Shown: positions 12,801 to 22,179 of the stretch, one piece after another
Numbering within the stretch: position 1 is the stretch's first letter
Layout: every line of letters begins with the position of its first letter
NCBI GenBank assembly: GCA_009823505.1
Contig: VZQC01010587.1
Location: 358,874-422,873, forward strand
Direction of reading: 5' to 3'
Origin: Rhizomys pruinosus
Lineage: Eukaryota > Chordata > Mammalia > Rodentia > Spalacidae
DNA: 64,000 nt
Program-made: the position numbers and the translations under genes
The notes under the pieces: model-generated
Database searches by the model: none
What the model saw: only the letters and a program-made list of their open reading frames with translations
What the model was told of the DNA's origin: nothing

Positions 12801-13600
12801 TATCAGGAGAGTGTTGTTTAGTCTCTCATGTGTTCCTGTAGTTGTGGTTTATTCTGGTGTTGTATCGAGTTTTATTGCCACTGTGGTCTGATAGAATGCA
12901 TGAGCTTATTTCAACCTTTTTATATTTGTTGAGTTTTCCCTGTGTCCCAGTATATGTCTAATTTGGAGAATGTTCCATGGGGTGCTGAGTAGAAAGTGTA
13001 TTCTCTGGTGTTTGGTGAAATTTTATTGGTAGATGTCTGTGAGGTCCATTTGGTGTATTGTGTCATTTAGTCAAGATTGTCTCTCTTTTTTATCTTTGTC
13101 CTGTTGACTGTCTAGCAGGACTTAATGGGGTATGAAGTCCCTACAGTATTAGTGTGCTGGGGTAATCGTGCCTTGAGATCCTGCAGGAATTGTCTTTATA
13201 AAAGTTTGTGCAGCAAAGTGTTTGGTGGCCATATCTATTTCATGATTGTGAAATCTTCATCGTCAATTGTCTCTTTTTAAATAAGGATGTAATGGCCCTC
13301 TTTGTCTCTTTTGCATTTCTTTTGCTTTGACGTCTATTGTCTTATATTAGAATAGCCACACCTGCCTTTCTTTTTGGTACCATTTGCTTGGATATACTTT
13401 TTCCAACCCTTCACTTACGTTGGTGCTTATCCTTGAACATTTGAGATGGGTTTCTTGTAGACCAGCATATAGATGGGTTTTGTTCCTATCCATTCTACCC
13501 ATTCTATGCCTCTTTGATTGGGGACATTTGAGCCCATTAATATTTAAGGTATAATTGAAAGAGGAGTTGCTTTCCTTTCACTTACTTTTCCCATTTGGAT
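9830..13600 (-). pseudogene. L1 ORF2 (endonuclease-reverse transcriptase), broken
   Basis: ORF2p nicks target DNA and copies L1 RNA by target-primed reverse transcription. On the minus strand, recognisable blocks run from the endonuclease part (about 13.1-12.9 kb) through the reverse transcriptase to the C-terminal region ending near 9.83 kb. The catalytic FADD-type motif lies at about 11480-11515, next to 'SLFADDMIVYL'-like sequence. The longest surviving frames are only 60-80 codons (for example 11232-11414, 11664-11903, 11776-11991), broken by indels and stops. The protein cannot be made. Plus-strand ORFs in this interval are shadows. Confidence 0.9.
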
Positions 13601-13759
13601 TTCTTAGCCTTTGATTTTGCTCCTATGGTTATGTTTTTGTTAGTTTCTTTTCCAGGTGTTGAGTGATTGTTTGCTCCTCTCTTTTGCCCTTTGAATTTGC
13701 TTCAAGTTATTTTATGAAGGGTTGGTTTCCAGAACATGTAATTCCATCATCTGTTTATG

Positions 13760-14750
13760 TCATGGAGATTTTCTCTTCCTTCACGTATATAGTCGACATT
13801 TTTGCTGGGTAAGTATTCTGGTTGGCATTCCATTAGTCCCTTAGCACAGGGACTGCTTTGCTCCATGTTCTTCTTGCTTCATGGTTTGAGGCGAGAAGTC
13901 AGTTGTATTTTGATGGGTTTCCCTTTGTATGTGACTGTTTTTTCTTTGTAGCCACTCAGAATTTTGTCTTTGTTTTTGGGCAATCCTGCATTTAACTATG
14001 ATATGGAGGGGGTGTTTCTTTTTGATCTTGTCTATTTGAGGGTCCTATTGTGCTTCTTGTAATTTGTATGGGCTTGTTCTATTTTTAGTTTGGGGAAATT
14101 TTCATCTATTATTCTGTTGAAGAGTCTGATCAACTACTATTCTTTAGATTCTTCTCCTTCCTCTATTCCTATGATGCGGAGGTTTGGTCTTTTCATAGTG
14201 TCCCATATTTCCTGTTGTTCCACTTTTGTGTCTTTTAATTTTTATATCATAATCTTTATCTTGAGCTTTTAATTGCTCGTGATGCTCTATCTTCCAGTCT
14301 CGATATTACTTTTCTTGCTTCCTCCATTCTACTTCTGAGGCTTTTCCTTTCTTTCTCTTGTTGACTGAGTGTTCTAATCCTCTTTTTGTTTCCTCCTGTG
14401 TTTTCTTTAGTACTTCCATTTCCTTTTTGAGCTTCTCACTTTCTTTTTTTGTTTCATATCTTACTAGTTCTTTCTTGCTTTTTGGATTGATTCCTTTTAG
14501 TTGTTTCTACTTCCATTCGGAGTTTGTTTTTTTCTCCCTCTGTTCTTTCTTGGAGTTTTGTATTCTGTTCCTTTAGTTCTTTCGAAAGTTTGTCATTGTA
14601 TCCTCTAGGGTCCTTTTCGAGTTTTTCATCTCTCTCTTTAGTTCCATGACTTTTCTTATTTTCTTAATTTCTCTGCGTATTCTGTAATTATTCGTCTAAG
14701 CTCTGTTCTTGTGGTCTCCTCCAAGGGTGATCCCATTGTAGGCTATCTCC
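13760..14750 (-). pseudogene. L1 ORF1 (RNA-binding chaperone), broken
   Basis: ORF1p is the trimeric coiled-coil and RRM protein that coats L1 RNA. It is placed here by its position 5' of ORF2 and by similarity to the better kept ORF1 remnant at 51203-51550 (-). Shared features are the region encoding the 'tttgatcttgtctatttg' complement and a Lys/Glu-rich coiled-coil stretch (about 14.25-14.7 kb, seen as a long CT-rich run on the plus strand). No long minus frame survives. The plus-strand ORFs of 60-97 codons here are antisense artefacts. Confidence 0.75.
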
Positions 14751-14902
14751 TCACAGGGTTGGTAGGGCCTGGTGTGGGAGTATCCTGTGCCTTTTCCTGT
14801 TGTTCCTTCGTCTTGTCCTTGGCATATGGATTTCCCTTTTTGGTTCAAGTCACAAACGATTTTCACTGGCCTGGCGCGTTATGGCGTCTGAACTGTGGTT
14901 TT

Positions 14903-15249
14903 ATTAAGCATCCAACAGATGTCATAAAATCAAGAGGAAGGTTTAAGACGACATTTTTCTTCCCGAGAAAAGCAATGCTTGCATCCAGAGGTTTGCTGCT
15001 GTGAGATGAGACCAACACCTGTTCAGTTCCATCACTTTCATGAAGAGAGAGTGGAGTAGGACGGAGAGGAGGAGAGACGAGTGGAGAGAGAGAGAGAGAA
15101 CGACATTTTCTTCTGCATGTTGTCTTAGTTCAGTCTGCTATAATAGAGTAACATCAACTAGGAGGTGTAAATAGCAGACATTCATTCCTCAAACTTTAGG
15201 AAGGACTGGTTAGGCTGCACATTGGCTGGTTCTGGTGAGGACTCTCATC
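14903..15249. other. No gene recognised; GA-rich stretch
   Basis: The flank of the L1 insertion. It includes a GA-rich simple stretch at about 15053-15101. Nothing else is seen. Confidence 0.6.
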
Positions 15250-15476
15250 CTTTTTTTTGTCAATTTATTTTCTTTTATGTATTGGTGTATTGCCTGCATG
15301 TATCTAAGTGAATTGTGTCATGAATTGCTGCCAGGCAAAAGAGGTTGATCAAGATCCCCTGGAACTGAGTTACCTTGATGGTTGTGAAGCCGCCTTGTGG
15401 GTGCTGGATTCCAAACCTGGGCATCTTCTACTAAGACAGCCGCAGTGCTCTTAAACCACGAGCATCTCCCCAGCCC
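15250..15476 (-). mobile_element. B2-like SINE, diverged
   Basis: Read on the minus strand, it begins ggggctggggagatgc, contains a box B-like 'ggttt.gaatccagcaccc' region and ends in an A-rich tail (T-rich at 15251-15258). It is more diverged than the B2 copies at 59876 or 63507. Confidence 0.75.
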
Positions 15477-15479
15477 CAC

Positions 15480-16290
15480 TCTCCTTCTTATATCTTTGCC
15501 TTTCCAAAGAGAAGATCTGATTTTTTTTCATCTTTTTATTAAGGGAATTACTACCATCAAGGTATCACTTTCAAAATCTACTACTATCACTCTCAAGATC
15601 TAATTTAATTGTAATTACCTTCAAATAACATCACACTGAAGATTAGGGTTTTGACTTATGAATTTAAGGGGAACTAAAACATTCATTCAGTGTGTAACAC
15701 ATGCAGACATTTCATTTAGCAAATTAATACTTTTTTCCACATGAATAAATGTGATAAAATTATGGTCTCTATGCAGTAATAATGGTAATTATAAACTATA
15801 CTAAATCACGGTGTCCTTTAAGACCCAATAATGGACCCAAATTCAATGCCATTTGGTTCCAATCTTGTCAGCCTGTTTCTATTTGTATATCCTTGTTTGA
15901 AGACAAGGTCAGATTTCTAAATTTGATGCCCTTTGTGAATGTGAAGCTTTGGCCAAATGTCCCTGCTTGACTCCAGTTATTTAGGAGCAAATTAGAATAA
16001 ACTGTGTACACAGTTACCAGTTTCTATTCGTATCCAGACTACTCAACTCAGCTAGCTGGTCAACTGGTCAACTGAAATGACTGTGTCAAAAAAAAAAAAA
16101 AAAAAAAAAAATTTGGACATAGATACTTGCAAAATGCACCAATTACTTAATTGTATGACATACTGAGTAACATCATTGTTATCTGCAAACAACTGTGTCA
16201 TTGTATTGTAGAATCCCTTAAAAAAATAAATAAATAACAAAAAAATAGATAATAGGTAAATAGAAAGATACATAAATAGATGATAGATCA
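15480..16290. other. No gene recognised; A24 tract
   Basis: Single-copy, AT-rich sequence. A 24-base A run lies at 16088-16111. The open frame 16052-16291 (-) is a translation of that run. A plus-strand frame at 15782-15970 has no supporting signals. Confidence 0.55.
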
Positions 16291-16293
16291 AAG

Positions 16294-16295
16294 AT

Positions 16296-16337
<42 letters not shown>

Positions 16338-16346
16338 GATAGATAG
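16294..16346 (+). repeat. (GATA)n microsatellite
   Basis: About 13 tandem GATA units, preceded by an imperfect A/T/G-rich lead-in from about 16240. Confidence 0.95.
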
Positions 16347-16349
16347 AGA

Positions 16350-17220
16350 TGCTAAATACATAGAGGTAGAGATGTAACCTATAAATAGACACACATATTT
16401 TACTCTGGAGAAATCTCATATATTCAGATATTGAATTGAACTCCAGACATCTGAGTTTCTCCCTTCCTCATCCTCTTTTTGCATTCTCTGCATCTGTCCT
16501 TTGAAACTCAACCTATAACAGATAAAATAAATATGATAACAATAACAAACCTCCAAATCTCATTGCACCCTAGAAAGCATTGTCTACATTATCTGTTTAT
16601 ACATTTCTAGGTGGATCTCTACAGCCTTCTTTCTCCTTATCTTATATTTCCTCTCCCATTCCAATGAACCTAAATGTTTTGCTTTCAATTCCATTGAGAA
16701 ATTTCAGTAAGAACGTCAGACACAAAGTATCGCACCACAACCTCTCCCAGCCTCCTTACCTGCATATGCTGTCTGTGCCTACATATAGGACCAGACTCTA
16801 AGAAAACCAGTAACTTTTCTAACATATCCCATCATCTGTAACCTATCCTTCCTTCTCTCTTACCTTAGTGAGAAATAGGACAGAGGGAACTGTCCAAACA
16901 GATGAAGCCAGAGGTCACCAAGGCTACCATAGCTTTTATTTTACAGAGAAAACATTCCACCAAATGAAGAAAGAAAATGCATTGCTTAAGGGTCGAAGTT
17001 CCTAAATGAAGCATACCACTTTCAACACTCATAGAACTCAGAAGAGACCACTAAACCAGAGAGAAATTTACATGCAATGGGCACATCAGGCCTTCAAAAT
17101 TACACCAGAATATCTACCCCCAAGATCATTTTTGACATTTGGGAATCATGTACTCCATGGTTGCAGAAAATACATATTCAGTAGTGCCTAGCAAAAGATG
17201 AAAATTATTCTTTTCTTTAC
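16350..17220. other. No gene recognised
   Basis: Apparently single-copy sequence. The plus-strand ORFs 16580-16801 and 17006-17191 have no motif, start context or splice frame that I can support. Confidence 0.5.
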
Positions 17221-17316
17221 TCTGGCCAACTGGTAAGTCTTTGGATTTCTGTATAATTCTATGAAGAAAGAGAGACCACTCCACGTTCATGACGAAATTC
17301 TCCCCATCAGTGACAA
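17221..17316 (-). CDS. Candidate coding exon C of an unidentified minus-strand gene
   Basis: Family not recognised. On the minus strand, an acceptor (tgcaaaattacag|TT) precedes 96 bp with no stop in one frame, followed by a moderate donor (GGCCAGA|GTAAAG). The exon is phase 1-1 and a multiple of three, as is common for internal exons. The translation has mixed, protein-like composition (starts VTDGENFVMN and continues through SLFLHRIIQKSKDLP). It lies downstream, on the same strand, of candidate exons B, A and D. I could not find the exon linking phase 0 (end of B) to phase 1 (start of C). A chance open frame of this length is not rare, so confidence is limited. Confidence 0.35.
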
Positions 17317-18171
17317 CTGTAATTTTGCAGTCAGATTTAATTTTATTTAAGAAAAAAATAAACCAATGTGACATTTTTTATCTCAAATATGAAGTCTGAA
17401 AATTCATACCTGGCTTATATACAAGATAGTTTCTGGAAATATTAAAATTTTTCATGCATCATCTAGTGAGAACTCAGGCAGATTAATACCCTTAGAATTG
17501 GAGTTCTTAAAGAAAAATTAGCCTGACCTGAGAGAGATCTCAGAAATAAAAGCAAGAGTTAACTCAACTCATTGGTAGCTTAGTGACTATCGGTAGATCT
17601 CAGTAAGTCTGAGTTTGTAAGAATATGGGAAACTGTTTTAAAACATTTGGGAAGACATTGGGTGATAAGGGGAAAGAGTTGTTTTCATAAAAAGAAAAGT
17701 TTACTTCTTTCCAACATTGTTTTGAGAAGACAAATTTCTGTGTAATTTTCTACAAAGCAAGGAGTTAAACTTGCTTTTTCACCCTCCTGGTTTAATCATA
17801 TTTTGAAATAATTTAAACTGTCTATTAGAGACACAAAATACCTAAACTCACTCTGGAGAAAAACAAGTTGTGATCTATTTTCTTTATTATAGACCAGCTT
17901 CTAGATAGTGAAATAGGGCAGGGGAAGTTGTTTCTAACAACTTAAGAAAAAGGCCACACACACACAAATAAAGGTGTCTTTTAAGAATAAAACTGGATTC
18001 CAAGGCAAGATAGCAAGTCACATCATTAGATGGCCTATAACACTCTGTCACTGGAGCAATTGTGATTGAGCTTTTATGTTCAGAAATGAAAAGGACAGGG
18101 GGATTATCCAGTATTACTATACACTGTGATCCTTCAAGCAGAGTTAAAAAAAAAATACTTCACTGATTCCA
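17317..18171. other. No gene recognised; possible intron
   Basis: AT-rich single-copy sequence between candidate exons C and B. Nothing else is seen. Confidence 0.5.
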
Positions 18172-18350
18172 AGGGGAGTTGCAGAGGTGTTTAATCCCTG
18201 ACTTTGGGCAGGCAAAACAGGTTGCAGTTTGAGGTCAGCCTGGTCCATGCAGTAAGTTCAATACCAGGCTTAGTAAAACCCTGCCTCAAAACAAACAATT
18301 AAACAAAGCCAACTAACCAAACAAACAACAACAACAACAACAAAAACCCT
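18172..18350 (+). mobile_element. Diverged B1 SINE
   Basis: The 'ttaatccctgac...' and 'gaggtcagcctggtc...gccctgcctcaaaac'-like order of a B1 is visible, followed by an (AAC)n-rich tail at about 18320-18345. The element is well eroded. Confidence 0.75.
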
Positions 18351-18420
18351 TCACTGACTGTGCCTGGGTAACTCATGATTGATTGATAAAATTTGTAAAT
18401 GTGAATAATGCTTCAGATCT

Positions 18421-18778
18421 TATGGTGGTTTGTATGAGAATGTCCCCCATAGGCTTCAAGTATTCAGACATTTTGTCCCCAGTTGGTGGTACTGTTTTGG
18501 GAGATCTTAGAAGGTGTGGCCATGATGGAGGAAGTACATCACTGGGGGCGGGCTTAGTGAATTTAACAAGGCTTGCTAATCTTCCCGTTGCTATCTCTCA
18601 GCTTCCTGTCTTCATGGGAAGATATGAACCTTTCTGTTCCAGCTCCTGCCACCATGCCTTCCACAATGGACTCTTAATTCCCTGGAACTGTCAATCGTAA
18701 GCTCAAATAAACTCTTCCTTTTATAAATTCCCTTGGTCATGATGGTTTTATCACAGCAACAGAAAAGTGACTAAAACA
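18421..18778 (+). mobile_element. Solo LTR, MaLR-like (family 1)
   Basis: Homologous to 58156-58514 and 59433-59791. It runs from (tg)tggtggtttg to ctaaaaca with 5-bp flanks GATCT and GATCA (one mismatch). Internally it keeps the MaLR order: 'gtcccccataggc', 'agttggtggtactg', then a polyadenylation signal in 'caaataaactcttcc'. Known relatives with this order are the ERVL-MaLR LTRs (human MST/MLT, rodent ORR1/MT). The naming is inference. Confidence 0.8.
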
Positions 18779-18783
18779 GATCA

Positions 18784-19064
18784 TATATTTAACTCCTGTG
18801 TTGAATCTTTGGAGAACTTTTCTGCTACATGCTGCTATTAGCATTCTAAAATTGTTATGAAGGCATGGTAGATTGAATACCAGACTCTCCTCCAAGCTCA
18901 TTCAAGACAGCAGATATCACTCCATGTATTACCAACTCTGTCTACCATTAAAGATAACGAACGACAAAAAATAGAGGAGAGGAAATGAGGAAAGGAAGTG
19001 ATTGATTGCTCCAAAGAAGTGTACACGGATAGACTAACTTCATTGATACCCACCCAGGACTCAC
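18784..19064. other. No gene recognised; intron-like
   Basis: Sequence between the MaLR LTR and candidate exon B. One short minus frame (about 18840-18960) has no convincing donor. Confidence 0.45.
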
Positions 19065-19238
19065 CACTTGATATCTTTTAACTGTCCAGTTTAGTGTTTT
19101 ACTACTAATAGCTTCTTCAAGGCAAATTACATAAGCTTTCCATGCATCTCTCAGGACTTTGTCACAACTGTCACCTTCTGAGGGGTTGTGCTTGGAATGC
19201 AGACTCTCAAAGAACTCAATGACATGTTGAATCAGAAT
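19065..19238 (-). CDS. Candidate coding exon B of an unidentified minus-strand gene
   Basis: Family not recognised. This is the strongest exon candidate in the window. A good acceptor (aatcttgttaatgcag|ATT) is followed by 174 bp without a stop (58 codons, phase 0-0) and a consensus-quality donor (CAAGTG|GTGAGT). The translation looks like an alpha-helical protein segment: it opens ILIQHVIEFFESLHSKH, then an acidic linker (PSEGDS), then a helix containing DAWKAYVICLEE, and ends WTVKRYQV. No signal peptide, membrane span or catalytic motif is visible. Neighbouring same-strand candidates are A and D (upstream) and C (downstream). Confidence 0.5.
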
Positions 19239-19239
19239 C

Positions 19240-20122
19240 TGCATTAACAAGATTTCTAATTAATCCATAATCAGATTACAATCAGAGAAGCAATGTTTTA
19301 TAGTCTGCCATTAGGCGACAAGTATGGCATCATAAACAGTAAAATTCTTCAATATATGTGGGTATCCTTTTCTCTACTCAAGTAATTTTGAGTAAGAGAA
19401 TAAACTGTGGTAGATTTTCCCAAATGTAAGTAGAATGGTCCTCATTTTCCAGGTAAAAATAGTTCATAGTATGGAAACAGAAAAACTCTGATATTCATAC
19501 AGTAGGACAGAAATGATTGTGTATTGAGTTTTCTTTTTAATCACACAAGGTAGAGCTCAGGGCTGGCCAGGTGATCTCTGTGCATGTTATAGCTTCACCC
19601 TCAGGAATGAGTGCAGCCAAGGTCACAGTGACAGAAGAGGAGCCCAGTAGTGGTTCAGCATCAGTCACCTGCCTCAGTACAGAAATGAGAAGTCTCATCC
19701 TGTTGGAGACATACCCTAGAACTACTAGAGTACATGAACTGGACTCTCATCCTGTCCCCTAAATGGCCTCATGAGATTCACAGAACAGCTCAGCTTCTCT
19801 GGAACCCACCTGTTTGGGATATGCTGCTCATTCCTCCCTCAATGCCCTGTTGTTTCCAGATCATCAACCTGTGGTGCTTACAGCTGTGCTTCCAATGGAT
19901 TGTGTATGTGTAAATATATCTATCTGATGAGCTGGCAGGCATAAGACACCGAGATGTCATTCTCCAGTTGTCAACAGCAGTGTAAGGTTCTACCAACACC
20001 CCCATGGCATAGGAAACTAAGCTTAGCCCATGTCTTCAACTTCTTGTCTGTCTCTCCATGACCCATAAGGACTGAAAATATTTACGTTAATATCTACCCA
20101 TTGCTGCCATTCCGTATTTTAC
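19240..20122. other. No gene recognised; possible intron
   Basis: Lies between candidate exons A and B. The ORFs 19571-19762 (+) and 19790-20005 (-) were examined. The second includes a donor-like CAAACAG|GTGGGT at about 19802-19808, but its phase does not link A to B. A phase 1 to phase 0 linker exon was not found. Confidence 0.45.
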
Positions 20123-20235
20123 CATCTGCAGGCGATTCTTTCTTAGGGTCTTCCTTGATCCCAGGATCCCTCCTGGGGTCCAAGACACTTTCATCCGGGC
20201 TCATCACCTCTTGGGGAAGAATTTTTGAAATGAAT
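20123..20235 (-). CDS. Candidate coding exon A of an unidentified minus-strand gene
   Basis: Family not recognised. On the minus strand, an acceptor after a C/T-rich stretch (cttcttcctgattaaaag|A) opens 113 bp without a stop, ending at GCAGATG|GTAAAA. The frame starts with the last base of a split codon and ends after the first base of the next. The translation (FISKILPQEVMSPDESVLDP, then a charged RRDPGIKEDPKKESPAD tail) has the acidic/basic Pro- and Ser-rich look of a disordered linker. Its entry phase matches the exit phase of candidate exon D. The frame would continue 8 codons past the donor to a TAG, so a terminal exon is possible too. Confidence 0.42.
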
Positions 20236-20239
20236 CTTT

Positions 20240-20815
20240 TAATCAGGAAGAAGTCAAGGACAGGCTCTACTTGTCTGAACTCTAACTCTACTCTGTCAGC
20301 TCTTCAGCCACATTTGAGTATCCAAGAATGCAGATCTCAGAGACATTTGAACTACAATTCACTGAGAATTTCTACTGTTCATACTTTATAGAAAAGAAAA
20401 ATCAGACTATACAGTAAAATAATTATAAGGGATTTAAATCCAAGTTAGATGCCTGTAGCTTCTATGGGTGTCTAAATATTTATTTCAAGTTACTTCAGCT
20501 CCAACACCAAGGAAAGGCAAGTGGAAGAGGGTGAGGGTTGGCACTCTTAAAGCAAGTGCACCACATCTGCATATTGACTATCACAGAGAGAAGACGGGAG
20601 GAAGAAGAGGTGAGAGGTTGGAAGCAGAAGTCTGACTACAGGGATGACCTGAAGCATGGCTATAACCTCACAGTTGTCTGAATCTATTTTCTGTCCCAAA
20701 TCTTGGGCTGCATGGGGATAAGATGTATCTCTGTTGAGCTGATAGGAAGGCTAATTTAACGTCTCAATGGCCATATAGGAGATTAAATTAAGTAACCTGA
20801 CAATCTCTATTTTTA
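20240..20815. other. No gene recognised
   Basis: Single-copy sequence. The plus-strand ORF 20101-20391 is antisense to candidate exon A and is not called. Confidence 0.5.
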
Positions 20816-20817
20816 GG

Positions 20818-21015
20818 AATGGAGAGATGGCTCATCAGTTTAGAGCAGATGTTGCTCTTGCAGAGGACCTATGTTCAGTTCCCAGCACAAATCTAGCAGC
20901 TCACTAGCACCTATAACATCAGCTCTAGAGGAGAGATCTGACACCACCTTCCAAACTCCCTGGGCATTTGCACCTACACACAGACACATACTACACAGCT
21001 CAGGCAAGGACAAGC
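20818..21015 (+). mobile_element. Diverged B2-type SINE
   Basis: 'atggagagatggctcatcag...agcagatgttgctcttgcagagga', followed by 'ttcagttcccagcac', gives the tRNA-like head of a B2. The body is eroded and the tail is not clear. Confidence 0.75.
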
Positions 21016-21473
21016 TGTCAGGCTTGCATCCCCATGTTGAGCACTTAGTGGGACTCCTGTATATAATTTTTACTTGGTTACATTTTTTGTAGTCAGTTGA
21101 GACATGTATAAGGAGGAATGTGGAGAGACTTAATGATGAAAAAGGAATGAGTCTATTTTGTTAGTGTTTAATTGCAGAAGATATTACAGAAAGGAAAGTA
21201 AAGAATCTTAAACAGGGAATAATATAATGAATCTTAATAGTTATTTGAGACAAAAATACATTTCTAAAGTTATATTTCTTGAGAACTATTATAAACAGAC
21301 AACTAAATGAATCAGCTCATGTTTAACGAATAAGTATCTCACAAAATACAGATCTCATTTTTAAATTGGCAAAGCAGTTTTGCAGCTGTCAGTGAATAAC
21401 TCAGGAAAATCTCACCAACAAAAGAGCCATTACATGGGAAGAAGAAGTTCCGGAGGAATAATGGAAGGCTTAC
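21015..21473. other. No gene recognised
   Basis: AT-rich single-copy sequence between the B2 remnant and candidate exon D. Nothing else is seen. Confidence 0.5.
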
Positions 21474-21540
21474 TTGGGGGAAAATAATGATTTTTCTGTA
21501 CATATAAATACATCTTTATCTTTCTCAGATGCAGTTTTGT
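21474..21540 (-). CDS. Candidate coding exon D of an unidentified minus-strand gene
   Basis: Family not recognised. A good acceptor (tcatttcatttacacag|AC) precedes 67 bp ending at a GTAAGC donor (CCCCCAA|GTAAGC). In the frame used, two bases complete a codon, then 21 codons follow (KTASEKDKDVFICTEKSLFS...), then two bases remain. The next candidate exon (A) begins with exactly one base of a split codon, so D and A join in frame across a 1.2-kb intron. That phase agreement is the best support. A second frame is also open, which weakens the case. Confidence 0.38.
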
Positions 21541-21824
21541 CTGTGTAAATGAAATGACTGGCTTGAAGATTCTGGTATAGTTTATATAAGTTCTTAGAAT
21601 AAAATAAATAAGTAAAGATAGATTACTGCAGTGCAGTCTCAATGAACAACCCATGCCAAGAAAGCTAACACTTCATCCTGTTGAATCAACTCCAAGGTGT
21701 GGAAAATAACATTTTGCACATATTTGACTATTATAATCAATAAATTGCAATTTTTATAAAGAAAAACTATGATGTTTTTCCTTAGCCCATGAACACACCT
21801 TAACACATCCATTAATGTTACAGA
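21541..21824. other. No gene recognised
   Basis: Single-copy AT-rich sequence. The ORF 21430-21654 (-) runs across the acceptor of candidate exon D and is not called separately. Confidence 0.5.
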
Positions 21825-21930
21825 CTACAGCAACCTTGGCAAGCTTCAAAGACTGATCTTTCTGCCTCCATTTCTCATCTATATAATGGGGGTAAAATCC
21901 CTATGCTTGTGTCATGAAGAACACTGGGCA
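21825..21930 (+). mobile_element. MIR fragment
   Basis: 'accttggcaag...', '...tgcctccatttctcatctata' and 'aatgggggtaaaat' follow the 3' half of the mammal-wide MIR SINE. It is ancient, with no TSD visible. Confidence 0.65.
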
Positions 21931-22103
21931 TTGGCTGTAGATTTATCTGTCTGATGAACACAGCTGCCCATACTACAGATTCCATGGAATGGGTCTGTTA
22001 CTTACAGATACACAGCAAGAAGGACAGGAGGGGTTACAACTTTTCATTGGTGGATCCTTCCAAGGATCATGAAAACTGTCCAGAGTACCTCTGTATGTCC
22101 TAC

Positions 22104-22177
22104 CTGCAGCCCAAATGAGGACCCCAGAGAGAAGCATGTCTTGAGACCCTGCCCACAGGTGTCATGTCCTATAACTC
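22104..22177 (-). CDS. Weak candidate exon E upstream of exon D
   Basis: Family not recognised. A pyrimidine-rich acceptor (tttattactttattgcag|GA) and a good donor (GGGCTGCAG|GTAGGA) bound 74 bp. One frame is open throughout (contains GHDTCGQGLKTCFSLG) but leaves phase 0, which does not match the frame chosen for exon D. A shorter version from a second acceptor (gggcag|GG, 22104-22148) leaves phase 1 and does match. The ambiguity keeps this low; it may be a non-coding exon or chance. Confidence 0.22.
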
Positions 22178-22179
22178 CT

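Larger units (their letters stand above)
7511..14888 (-). mobile_element. Nearly complete L1 insertion, about 7.4 kb, with TSD
   Basis: A minus-strand L1 bounded by the direct repeat tgaactgtggtttt at 7497-7510 and 14889-14902. In its own 5' to 3' order it has a short 5' leader (14888 to about 14750), ORF1, ORF2, a non-coding region of about 2.3 kb (about 9830-7544) and a 37-base A tail (seen as T at 7507-7543). Both ORFs carry many stops and frameshifts, so it is immobile, but the TSD is perfect, so the insertion is not ancient. The non-coding 3' region is several times longer than the about 370-bp one at 45340-45715. Confidence 0.93.

Noticed and set aside
16294..16346. Regular short repeats as a CRISPR array
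   Set aside because: Simple (GATA)n microsatellite without spacers; the window is eukaryotic.
19571..19762. 63-codon plus frame as an exon
   Set aside because: Protein-like in part, but no acceptor or donor pair in phase could be found and it lies antisense within the candidate intron.
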